Assembly (NCBI GenBank): GCA_001430745.1 | Contig: KQ482041.1 | Span: 775,955 to 787,854 of the forward strand | Length of the DNA stretch: 11,900 bases | Direction: 5' to 3' | Source: Auxenochlorella pyrenoidosa | Lineage: Eukaryota; Chlorophyta; Trebouxiophyceae; Chlorellales; Chlorellaceae | In this document: one piece after another, positions 1-8,113 of the stretch | Layout of the letters: every line of letters starts with the position of its first letter | Numbering within the stretch: the first letter of the stretch is position 1 | Translations under genes and position numbers: made by a program | Notes under the pieces: generated by a model | The model's input: only the letters and a program-made list of their open reading frames with translations | Told to the model about the DNA's origin: nothing | The model's database searches: none

Positions 1-687
1 CCCTAGCGCCCCGCGCGCTGGTGCTGATAGACACCTCCAGCGGCCGACGGTACAAGGTGGGTGCGCGGGCGCTGGAGGGATGATGTGGTGGCGTGCCCGG
101 AGAGGGCAGAGCTGGTTGCGGTGGGCACTGCAGGCGCAACAGCGGCGCCCCCACGCCCTGCACTCTGCACGCTGTTTGCCCCTCCAGTTTTCAGCTGCCA
201 CAACTTCCCTGCTGCTCTGCCCGGCGCATCCCTCTCGCAGGCGGTGCCGCTGGAGGGCGTGGCCGAGTCGGTGCACTCTGCGGGGCAGTACCTGGTGGCA
301 GCCGTGGCGGAGCTGGGCCCCAGCTACCCAGACAGCCTCAATGGCTCCATAGTTGTGCTGGACTTTGCGGGAGAGGGCTTCGGGGCTGCGCCGCCAGAGC
401 GGCCGGCGCGAGCGGCGCCCCGGGGCAAGCGGCCGGCGGAGCAGCAGCAGCAGGAGGGCCGGGGGCCGCAGCAGCGCGGCAGCAGCAAGGCAAGCAGGGC
501 CGGCAAACGCTCTGCCGGCGTGGCTGCAGGATCCACGCAACGCAAGGTGAACAAGGGCGCAAAGAGCGGCAAGGCTAGGGCGGCAGCCAAGCCCAGCAGT
601 GGCGGCAGAGGCAGCGGCAGGCGGCAGCAGGCAGCGCCGGCAGCCGACGAAGAGGCGGGCCCGTCGCGCAAGCGGGGTCGGCGGTGA
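1..687 (+). CDS. C-terminal end of an unrecognised protein with a basic nuclear-type tail (partial)
   Basis: This is the last part of a gene that begins left of the window. Two exons are proposed: 3-56 (reading in the frame that starts at base 3) and 241-687, ending in TGA. They are joined in phase 0 across an intron at 57-240, with donor AAG|GTGGGT and acceptor CTCGCAG|GCG. The spliced frame reads LVLIDTSSGRRYK then AVPLEGVAESVHSAGQYL, an ordinary globular-looking segment. It is followed by roughly 100 residues rich in Arg, Lys, Gln, Gly and Ala, including a QQQQ run and an SRKRGRR terminus. Such a tail is typical of nuclear or nucleic-acid-binding proteins, which is an inference from composition only. 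I do not recognise the family. The reading through 57-240 is open in the exon 2 frame, so an intron-retained form starting at the ATG at 61 is formally possible but looks like intron sequence. Confidence 0.6.
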
Positions 688-1121
688 GCCATGCGCCAAC
701 GGCGCCCTCTGCACAGCTGCTCTGCCCTGAGCACGCTGCTATGCAGTTTTCATTACCATTGCCTGCATGTGGACATAGAAAGAAGCATGTAGGCGTAGAA
801 AAGAATGCTCGGGGCAGTAAAAAGGGGGAAATGGCCCGCCAGAAAGCGGCAGGGCACAATAATATTGCCTGCAAGCGGCAGGGAGCAATGTCTGCATGTG
901 CTTGCAGGCCCACGATAGAGGCTCGGCACGGGTGGCGCAGTGGCGCACGTTCGCTAGCATCCCCCGCATGAAGGGGTGTGCAGACAGGGGGCATTGTTTA
1001 TGCGCAAGGAACAGTATGCAGGAACTCAGCGGAGCACGGGGAGCGTGCAGAGACTCAATGAGAAGGGAAGTAGTGCAGGCACTCAGGGAAGCATGGGGAG
1101 TGTGCAGACGCTCGGTGGAGA
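688..1121. other. Gene-free stretch between convergent genes
   Basis: This stretch lies between the TGA of the left-hand plus-strand gene and the stop of the minus-strand membrane-protein gene, so it should hold both 3' untranslated regions. It is less GC-rich than the flanking exons. It repeats short words: AAGCGGCAGGG occurs at about 843 and 872, and TTGCCTGCA at about 760 and 864. It ends in the tandem repeat listed separately. I found no TGTAA motif on the strand that would serve either gene, so their poly(A) sites cannot be placed. No convincing open frame or RNA gene is visible. Confidence 0.6.
1017..1113. repeat. Degenerate tandem repeat, ~57-base period
   Basis: Two 40-base copies (1017-1056 and 1074-1113), both starting TGCAGG and containing ACTCAG and GTGCAGA, match at 33 of 40 positions by eye. 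They are offset by 57 bases. A third, weaker start (TACAGGCATTCTCGG) appears at about 1125, so the array may originally have been longer. It lies just beyond the stop codon of the minus-strand membrane-protein gene, in what should be its 3' untranslated region. Confidence 0.7.
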
Positions 1122-2436
1122 TTATACAGGCATTCTCGGTACATTCATGTTGAGTTCGTGCAGGGGGCCGGGGCCGCCAGGCGCGGGTGCGTGCGCTGCC
1201 ACAGCGCAGGGCTCACACCGGCTGTGCGCACGTGGGGCACGCCCCCTCCGGCTGTCCCGCTCTGCCCACCAAAAGTACAGCGCTTTGAGCAGCGCCCCCG
1301 CGCCCACCAACAGCGGCACCAGCTGCCCCGTGCCAGCCAGGGAGTAGACGCCAGCAATGTCGTTCCAGCGCAGCGTGAGCTCGGTGCCGGCGATGGAGAA
1401 GGCGAGCAGGGGGGCCACAAACAGGGCCTTGGACACGCAGCCCGTGCCGTCGTACAGCTTGCGGTGCCGGCCCGACCACAGCACAAAGGAGTGCCATCTG
1501 CTGCCTCGCCGGGCCTGCTGGCCCAGCTCCAGCGCCGGCTCCAGCGCCTGCTTCAGCGCAAACATGGCGGTGATGAGCAGGGGGATGCCGAGCACCATGG
1601 CGGAGGAGACTGCGATGGCAAAGTAGCGGACCCAGCCAAAGGCCTCCACACGCATGAAGACAAAGGCATACACCACGCTGCCGTCGCAGCAGCGCTTGTA
1701 GCCCGCCGCCCAGAACCACACGAGGAGGCCAAAGGTGAACAGCAGCACGCCCACGATCAGCCAGGCCAGCAGGAGGTGTTCAAACGGGGTGGGCAGCCAC
1801 AGGCCGGGGCCTGCAGAGGCAGGGGGAGGGGCACGCGTCACCTGAGCCCGCATCACCTGAGGCACAAAGACAGGAGGCAAGTCGGCGCGTTCGGCTCCAT
1901 GCCGCCACCCTCGCCTGCCCGGTGCTGAGCCAGCCACCTGCACTCCTGCAGCTGCGGATGGTGGTGCAGGCATGGCCAGCTGCGCCTGCACACGTACTGC
2001 ATGATAAGAGGGCGGGGCCCGCGTTGTGCGCCCTGCGCCGCGCCCACCCAGCGTGATCATCTGGGAGAAGGCCAGGTAGGTGGTGGAGAGGAAGAGGGCG
2101 TTGCTGACTGCCCGCTCCAGCGCGTACTTGAACGACAGGGCCAGGATGGGTGCAACCGTGAACACCTGCATCCACGCGTCCTGGGGCGCCTCGTCGGGCC
2201 GCAGTTGCAGGCCCAACACGGCGGCGACGGCCTGCATGAATGCACATCAGGAAGAGCAGGTGGTGGGCAATTCAGAGCCGGGCATTGACAGGCGGCCTGG
2301 ATCACCGCAGCGCAGCGTGTGGGTGTGGGTGGCACTCGTCGGCGGGCCGCACCTGCATGTACGCGCCCAGCCGTACTCCAAACCCTAGCAGGTCAGCGTC
2401 TGGTGATGTGTTGCAGGTGCAGCTTCCAGTGTCCAT
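1122..2436 (-). CDS. Polytopic membrane protein of unknown function (3 exons, 318 aa)
   Basis: Minus-strand exons are 2436-2353, 2231-2048 and 1810-1122. They splice in phase 0 (CAG|GTGCGG to ATGCAG|GCC) and phase 1 (CTGG|GTGGGC to CTGCAG|GC), giving 318 residues. The start at 2436 is the only ATG in this frame after an upstream stop. It yields a short Cys-containing N-terminus (SCTCNTSPDADL) and then GFGVRLGAYMQ, a good helix start. Hydrophobic segments lie near residues 16-36, 49-66, 71-90, 99-127, 146-175, 215-237 and 251-272, so about six or seven membrane helices. The basic, hydrophilic loop 176-213 and the basic tail after 273 probably lie outside the membrane. From memory, the D-L-x-G-x-G-V-R-x-x-x-Y-x-Q opening and the TELTLRWNDIAG...GQLVPLL stretch resemble uncharacterised membrane proteins found mainly in fungi. 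I cannot assign a transport or enzyme role. The second intron has a length divisible by three and no stop. Confidence 0.75.
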
Positions 2437-3926
2437 GCCACTTACAAGCCTGTAGAAGTCCACCTGCAGAGGCTGCGCAGGGATGGTGCAGCGCTGGTTG
2501 CCGCCGCTACTCGCCAGCCGACAAGTCCGGCAGGACGCCAGCAGCAGCGAGAGCCCGGTTCACAATTCGAGTTTGTCAGGCCATGTTCTCACCACAGAGC
2601 AATCAAGGCTGTTGAATTGGCCAGCAGAGGGCAGGGCAGGTGCGAAGCTCGGGGCAGGGTTCCCCACCTACTGCCGAGCTGCTGCCAATGCAGCGAGATC
2701 GGAATGAATATCGAGCAATCCAGGTTACAATAGATTGCTATGAGTGGAGGTCTGAGAGCCAATCCAGTGCAAACGCGGCGGCCGTCTTTTGGGTGGCCTC
2801 TTTCCGCGCCCCTTCTTCCTGCGTGTGCAGCCAGGAATGGCCACAACAAGCAGGCTGGAGCGACAAAGCACGTCGCAGAGTTCAGCAATCACAGGGCTAG
2901 CAAGGTACTGCTCCCGGCAGCAGACTGGATGGTCCACCACGAGCCCAGCATGGGGCCACTCGGCCAGCTCTGAGCGAGTCCTTTCTGAACAATTGAAAGT
3001 GGTTGTGTGCCATTACATATGGACGGCCGATTGTGGCCTCAGGTCTGCCAAGAGGGTTGTGCTGAGACAGCCGCCCATATCCTCTTCCCACCTTCAGGAG
3101 GCAGCAGTCATGCATAGGGAAACTTTCCTTCGCTTACCTGCTGCCTCCCTGATTTCACCTTCCGTTCAGGTCCTCAAGGAAGACATTGCACGAGTAAGGA
3201 CGCAATTCCATGGCAGTAAGCTTGGCTTGCATCCATGTGTTCCATGTCATCCGCAAGTGGCATCAACAGTTGCCGACAGGCAGCGCCAGCTCAGGTGCCA
3301 CCTGCCCCTGTAGGGCAGCCCGGATGTGCCTGCCGCCTTCCATCGTGGATGTGAACTGTGGGGATAGGTTTGGTTCGTGCTGACCTGGCATAGTCTTGGT
3401 GGGCCCGCCCCGTCCATGCAGCTTCTGGCTGCTGGCATCCGCCCAAGCCATGTATGGCACAAGTCAACCAGCAGCCTGCACCGCTGCCTGACCATGACCC
3501 GCCAACATACGTCGCTTACCAACTGCCTTTGGAACCTGCGAGACGAGACCTGTGCAGCTCCACCTCCGAGCTTTGCCCACCTCGAGCTCCGATGAACCTG
3601 AACTCCCGGCAGGAGCCATGGCCGTGGTTGCCGCTTTACCTGTATCAAAACCTTCCTTCCCTGAGCAACTTGTAGAAGAAACTGTGGAAAGCAGTTTGCA
3701 AGCTATCTTGCTCAATGAGCTTCTGGCTGTACTCCGGCTACCCTTCTCTGCCGCCAGGCGGGCCGATGCTCTGGGCCCACTCAAAGTTGTCGCAGTCCTA
3801 TCTGCTCTTTGCATCGCTGCATCGCACTCTACATGCCTGCTCATCATGATCTGGCCCCTGCCCGGTCACCCCGCTCTACACTGAGCGCTTGAACTTGGCT
3901 GACCTCTCGTTCCGTGTCGCTGCGCC
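2437..3926. other. Long region between divergent genes; no confident gene
   Basis: About 1.5 kb separates the ATG of the minus-strand membrane-protein gene from the ATG of the ATRIP-like gene, so both promoters and 5' leaders must lie here. Base composition is clearly less GC-rich than in the flanking exons. Scattered splice-like sites occur, for example CGA|GTAAGG at about 3193 and CTT|GTAAGT reading left from about 2443. TTACA, which is TGTAA on the minus strand, occurs at 2725-2729. Open frames of 70-175 codons exist on both strands, but none matches a family I know and none forms a consistent spliced model. The best small candidate, at 3618-3884, is listed separately. A long leader, a non-coding RNA or a decayed gene are all possible. 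Confidence 0.5.
3618..3884 (+). CDS. Weak candidate small ORF (88 aa) upstream of the ATRIP-like gene
   Basis: An ATG in a good eukaryotic context (GGAGCCATGGCC) opens an 88-codon frame ending in TGA, 42 bases before the start codon of the ATRIP-like gene. The first half reads like a folded helical segment (FPEQLVEETVESSLQAILLN), and the second half is hydrophobic and Cys-containing (VVAVLSALCIAAS). Codon use is less GC3-biased than in the neighbouring genes, which argues for non-coding DNA or unusual origin. The frame is also open upstream of the ATG. It could be an upstream ORF in the leader of the next gene, an exon of a gene I cannot assemble, or chance. I do not recognise the product. 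Confidence 0.2.
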   Translation: MAVVAALPVSKPSFPEQLVEETVESSLQAILLNELLAVLRLPFSAARRADALGPLKVVAVLSALCIAASHSTCLLIMIWPLPGHPALH

Positions 3927-6900
3927 ATGGACTCGGACGACGATTTCGATCACGCGTTCTTCTCGGCTGTGGACCAGCTGGTGGCGCAGCACAAGTCGGG
4001 AGTGAGTCGGGGCTGCTTCGGGCCTCGCATTGCGCTGTTCACAAGCCTTGGCTGATTGCTCAACGCACCTCCATCACATGCGCAGTCCACACAAGCACCC
4101 CCGGCTCATCAGCGGGGTTCCCAGCCTCCCAGCCCGGTGCAGCCGCCAGCGCCGCGGCACCAGCACGGCCCACCTCTGCAGCAAGGCGGCCCAGGGTTTC
4201 GGCCCCAGCAGCAGTACTTTCAGCAGCAATTTTGCAGCGGGGCGCCGCTGCAGCAGATAAATGGCAATGGCGGTGCTCCGTACGGTGGTGGGCAGGCATT
4301 CAAGCCGCCGCAACCGCCCGCCAGCCGCCAGCAGCACCCAGCGGCGATGCAGCAGCAAGGCGTGCGGCATGACCAACCTGCAGCCGCGAGCGCCACTGGC
4401 GTGCCTCCCGGCCGTGTGTCTGTGGCGGCTGCTGAGCTCCAGGCGCAGGCAGCAGCAGGGCCGCCGCAGCAGACGCACTGGCAGGGCCCTGCAGGGGGGG
4501 ACCCGGCGGCACAGCTGCAGCAGGTGCAGGCCGAGCTCAACCGGAGCCTGGGGCAGAACAAGCTGCTGGCCTCCAACATGCAGCAGAGAGAGCGTGAACT
4601 GGCGGCACTGCGTCACAAGCTCGTAGCACTGGAGCGCGGCGGCGGCGCTGCGGGCGGCCTGGGTGCAGGCCCGCAGCAGCAGCGCTCGGCCTTTGCGGTT
4701 GCCGAGCTGCAGAAGCAGGTGGACTCGCTCCGTCAGCAGCTGCTGTTCAAGGATCAGGAGGTGGGTGCTGCTGCTGCTGCCTGCGGGGCATGTCCCAAGG
4801 AGTGCACGGCGGGGCACCCGGGCTAGGCGCAACGGGTGGTTCTCCATGCACAGCTCTGTCACCCGCTGCGCTTCGTAGTGCTTGCTGCTTTGCTGCTGGC
4901 CTGTCATGTCGTGACAGACCGCAAGCCTGCGCTTCACCACAGGCTTCCCTGCCAAACTTCTGTTGTGCCAGGTGGACGACATCAAGCGCCAGCTGTCTGC
5001 CAGCAGCGAGAAGCACAAGGCAGCCGAGGCGGCGGCTGCCGAGCTGCAGGCCCAGCTGCGCCAGCAGGCGGCGGCGGCAGCAGCAGCAGCAACAGGGCAG
5101 CAGCAGGCCGATGGCGCAGCTGGAGGCGGCGCAGCATCGGCGCAGCACAGGTGCGACCCTCTGGCACTTGGTGCCGCCCTCACTGCCTCCACTGTCGAGA
5201 ATAATGCTTGAGTGGCACTCCATACTTGTGGCTCGTACCTACCATTCCATGCAGCCCATCACTGGCATCCAAACCAGTGCTGGTTCCGCCGTCCTTCCTC
5301 GCCTGTCACTTGCCTCTGCAGGCCCAGCAGCGCAGGGCGCACGCCCGCCACCTCGGCACCCCCCGCAGAGCGCAGCAGCGGCAGGAAGCGGCGGCAGTCG
5401 ACCGGGCCCTCTGGTGCCGGCTCGGCGGGCGGCGCGGCTGCAGCAGCAGCCACAGGGGCGGCGGCGGACCACTTGGCTCCAGCGGGGCCTGCTGCCACCC
5501 CCTGGTCGGCTGCTCTGCGTGCCCCGCTGCTGGACCCTGCAGTGCTCGCAGCAGCCCGCACCCTGAGCAGCAGCGCGGCTCTTGTCTCACAGCTCCTGGC
5601 GGCCTGCAGCAGCAGCATGGCGCTGCTTGTGGGGGCCGCACCCCCCAGCACAGCTGCGCCTGGGCCAGGTGCTGCAGCCCCGGCAAGGGCGCCAACCACG
5701 CTGCTGCTGCGCTCGAGGGCGGCGGCTCAAGCGCCAGATGCCAACAGCCTGCGCTTTGTGGCCTCCTTCTCGCAACAGGTGCAGCAAGTGGCATGCGGCA
5801 TTCTGTCCCCGGCAGCGCTGCTGGACAGCATTTGCGCCCTGGTGGCATCCAGCCTGGTGCAGGTGCATGCAGCAGCCAGCGCTGCTGGTACGGGCGACGG
5901 CTCCTCTGCGGCCGCCTCCAGCAGCTGTCCAAGCTTGCCAGAGCAGAGGCTGCTCCTGCTGGCTGCTGGCCTGCATGTGGCACAAAACCTGATAGAGCTG
6001 GATGCAGGCTGTGCAGCAGCAGCAGCAGCAGGGGGCGACCCCAGGGCAGCGGGCCCCCGCCTGTCCAGCCGTGTGACTCTGCTCAGCAGCACCAGCACAG
6101 CTGTGCCAGCATCAGCAGTGCCTGCAGCAGCAAGGGCGATGCCTGGCAGCTGCAGTGGCAGCGCTGAGCTGCCTAGCACAGCCGCGCTAGTTCAGCAGCA
6201 TGCAGTTGTCTTTGAAAGGCTGGCCTCTCCAGAGGCTGGCGCCCTGCTGCCCGTGGCTCTAGGGGCGGCGCTAGAGCTGGGGCTGCATCACGAGGGCATT
6301 GCTGCGGGAGCCCTGGGGATGCTGCTCGCGATGGCACGAGCGCTGCACAGCGGGGGAGCGCGGGCGGTGCTGGCACCTCTCCTGAGCACAGGCAAGCCTG
6401 CAGTGGCCGGGGGAACAGCTGTTGCAGCATCTCCTGCCGTTGCCCGTCGTGCTGGCACAATGCGCCACGCCCTGCGGCAGACCCTGCACTGACACGCCGT
6501 CCCCCGGCCCCGACCACCATGCGGCATGCAGGCGCGATGGAGCGCTTCATGCAGCCGCCCGCGCTGCGCCTGCAGGCCCTGCACCTGCTGCAGCTGCTGC
6601 TGGAGGACGCGTCGCTGGCGCGCCTGTTTGAGGCCAGCCTGTCCCACGCCGCGGCTGCCCGCTGCGAGCCCGGCCCACCCACCGCCACCGCTGGCAATAC
6701 CGGCGACGAGGCGGACTGCGGGACGCCGCAAGGGCCAGCAGCCGGCGGGGGTGGCGATGGCATGCAGGTGGAGGATGGGGGAGGTGCGGCGTTGGCAGGC
6801 GGCCCCTGGACTGGTGCGGCAGAGATTGCGGAGCGGCTGCTGGACAGCTTCAGCCTGGACCTGGGGCCCCAGCCCGCGGCCGCAGCGCAGCATGACAGCG

Positions 6901-7944
6901 GGGCCGACGGCAGGAGCGCTCACGGCGCAGCAGACGCAGGGGCAGAGGCGGGCGGCGTTGCACCAGGCGCAACGGTGCCCCGTGCCGCCCTGGCCCTGGT
7001 CGCGGCACTGCTCGAGGCGCGGCAGCACGGCCTGCTCATCTACCTGCTGGTGGACGACGCCTGTGGCGCCCCCGGCGGCATGCTGGCTGAGCGGCTGGTG
7101 CAGCTGGCGGAGTCTGCGATGGCCATCCCAGGGGAGGAGGGCGCCATGATGCTGCTGTGCCCGCTGCCCTGGCCCGACAGCAGCGGCAGCCGCGCCGGCA
7201 GCGCCCTGCTGCTGCGCCAGCAGGCGGCCTGGCAGCAGCGGCTACGTGTGGCGCAGGAGGCTCTCACCCTCCTGCGTGGCTTGCTGCTCGAAGAGAGCTG
7301 CGGTGAGGGCTGGCGGGAGGCGGGCAGCCAAGCTGAAGAGTAGGGTTGCCCTCCTGCAGGCAGGGCGCACCCATCCAGCACCAGCGTGCACACTGCACAG
7401 GCACTCTGTCGTCTGTCCGGCCCTGCAAGCCTTCCCTCCTTGCTGCAGCATGCTACCCTTGCTTGTCAGCATGCAGCATACATGTACCTGGGTGACTGTC
7501 CACCCTCCCCCTTGCGCTGCAGCCGTGGCTGCCCTGGATGACCTCGCCTGCATCCCCTCGACAGCACGCGCCGCGCTCACCACCCTGAGCCGCCTCAGCC
7601 GACTGGAGGCGCCCGCCGCAGCAGGCGGCGCTGCGGCAGCCGCGGCAGCAGGAGTGGCGCCACCTGCGAGCGGCAGCAGCACAGCAGCACCCGGGCAGGC
7701 AGCAGGGCTGGCTGCGCTGCTGCCACCGCCGGCTCTGCTTGCGCCCTGGGCCCGCGCCATTGGCAGCTCGACGGATCAGGCCGCTATTAGTGACCCGGTG
7801 GCCGGCAGCGGCGCTGGTGGTGCGCCTGCGGCCCCGGGGGCGCTGCCCAGCTGCAGCGTCGAGGACGTGGCCTACATGGCACGGGGTGTGCGGCGGCGCG
7901 TGCTGGCGCGCATGCAGAATGCAGCGGCGATGCAGCAAGGCTGA
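3927..7944 (+). CDS. ATRIP: ATRIP-like checkpoint protein (ATR-interacting), 6 exons, 1082 aa
   Basis: Exons are 3927-4001, 4086-4760, 4972-5150, 5322-6448, 6532-7302 and 7523-7944; all phases agree. ATRIP partners the ATR kinase and recruits it to RPA-coated single-stranded DNA in the nucleus. Supporting features: an acidic/aromatic N-terminus (DSDDDFDHAFFSAVDQL), like the RPA70-binding motif of ATRIP; a Gln/Pro-rich linker (about 26-160); a coiled coil at about 166-280 containing LLFKDQEVDDIKRQL, similar to the FKDxE heptads of animal ATRIP; a GRKRR basic patch (330-334); then a long Leu/Ala-rich helical region (about 350-950), as in HEAT-like ATRIP C-termini. AALDDLACIP at about 945-954 recalls the end of human ATRIP. 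At 1082 residues it is longer than human ATRIP (about 790), mostly from Ala/Gly/Gln-rich inserts. The start is the first ATG of the acidic motif, followed by donor GGA|GTGAGT. The exon 4/5 junction is uncertain (see findings). Another helical-repeat coiled-coil protein remains possible. Confidence 0.65.
5068..5106 (+). repeat. GCG/CAG trinucleotide tract inside ATRIP-like exon 3
   Basis: A run of GCG then CAG-type triplets encodes Gln-Gln, an eight-Ala tract, Thr-Gly and Gln-Gln-Gln, at the end of the predicted coiled coil. Similar CAG runs recur at 439-456 in the first gene and at 6014-6032 within ATRIP-like exon 4, so low-complexity triplet expansion is a property of this locus. It is likely to vary in length between strains. 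Confidence 0.7.
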
Positions 7945-8113
7945 CTGCTATGGCCCTTCCAAGATCGCATGTCCCTGCACCAATGTGACAGAGGGTGTGC
8001 AATTGCAGGCAGAAGTTGGGGTGATGGCGTGGCTGCACCGTTTGCAGGGCAGCTGGCGGGAGCATGCATGCGTGCTCCTCGGTGCACCAGGGGCATTTCC
8101 GTGATCTTTCCCG
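7945..8113. promoter_or_regulatory. Short 169-base gap between tandem ATRIP-like and QTRT2 genes
   Basis: Only 169 bases separate the stop of the ATRIP-like gene from the QTRT2 start codon on the same strand. The gap must hold the 3' end of one transcript and the promoter and leader of the next, if they are separate. I see no TGTAA motif and no TATA box. GCATGCATGC at about 8063 is a short self-complementary alternation. It is assigned as regulatory by position only. Confidence 0.35.

Noticed and set aside
439..456. CAG run as a possible repeat-expansion locus or selfish element
   Set aside because: Short CAG/GCG runs are common in GC-rich algal exons; this one is simply a Gln run in a low-complexity tail.
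1158..1928. A 256-codon plus-strand frame opposite the membrane-protein gene
   Set aside because: Composition is Gln/His/Gly-rich with no hydrophobic pattern; the minus strand shows clear membrane helices and proper splice sites.
2382..2560. Upstream extension of the membrane-protein frame (reading QPLQVDFYRLV before the chosen Met)
   Set aside because: The frame is open back to a TGA but has no ATG before 2436, and no upstream exon joining in phase was found. It is kept as leader sequence, though an extra 5' exon cannot be excluded.
2789..3313. A 174-codon plus-strand frame containing VLKEDIAR before a GTAAGG donor-like site
   Set aside because: Ser/Arg/Gln-rich with no recognisable domain. 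The donor-like site has no downstream exon that continues in phase with protein-like sequence.
4074..5223. Long minus-strand frames (372 and 158 codons) opposite ATRIP-like exons 2-3
   Set aside because: They are the antisense of Gln/Ala triplet-rich exons, giving Leu/Cys/Ala-rich runs; the plus-strand model has consistent splice phases and recognisable motifs.
5208..6167. A 319-codon plus-strand frame overlapping ATRIP-like exon 4
   Set aside because: It is rich in Gly/Cys/His/Gln, as expected for a shifted reading of an Ala/Ser/Leu-rich exon. The frame used connects in phase to exon 3 and gives a plausible helical protein.
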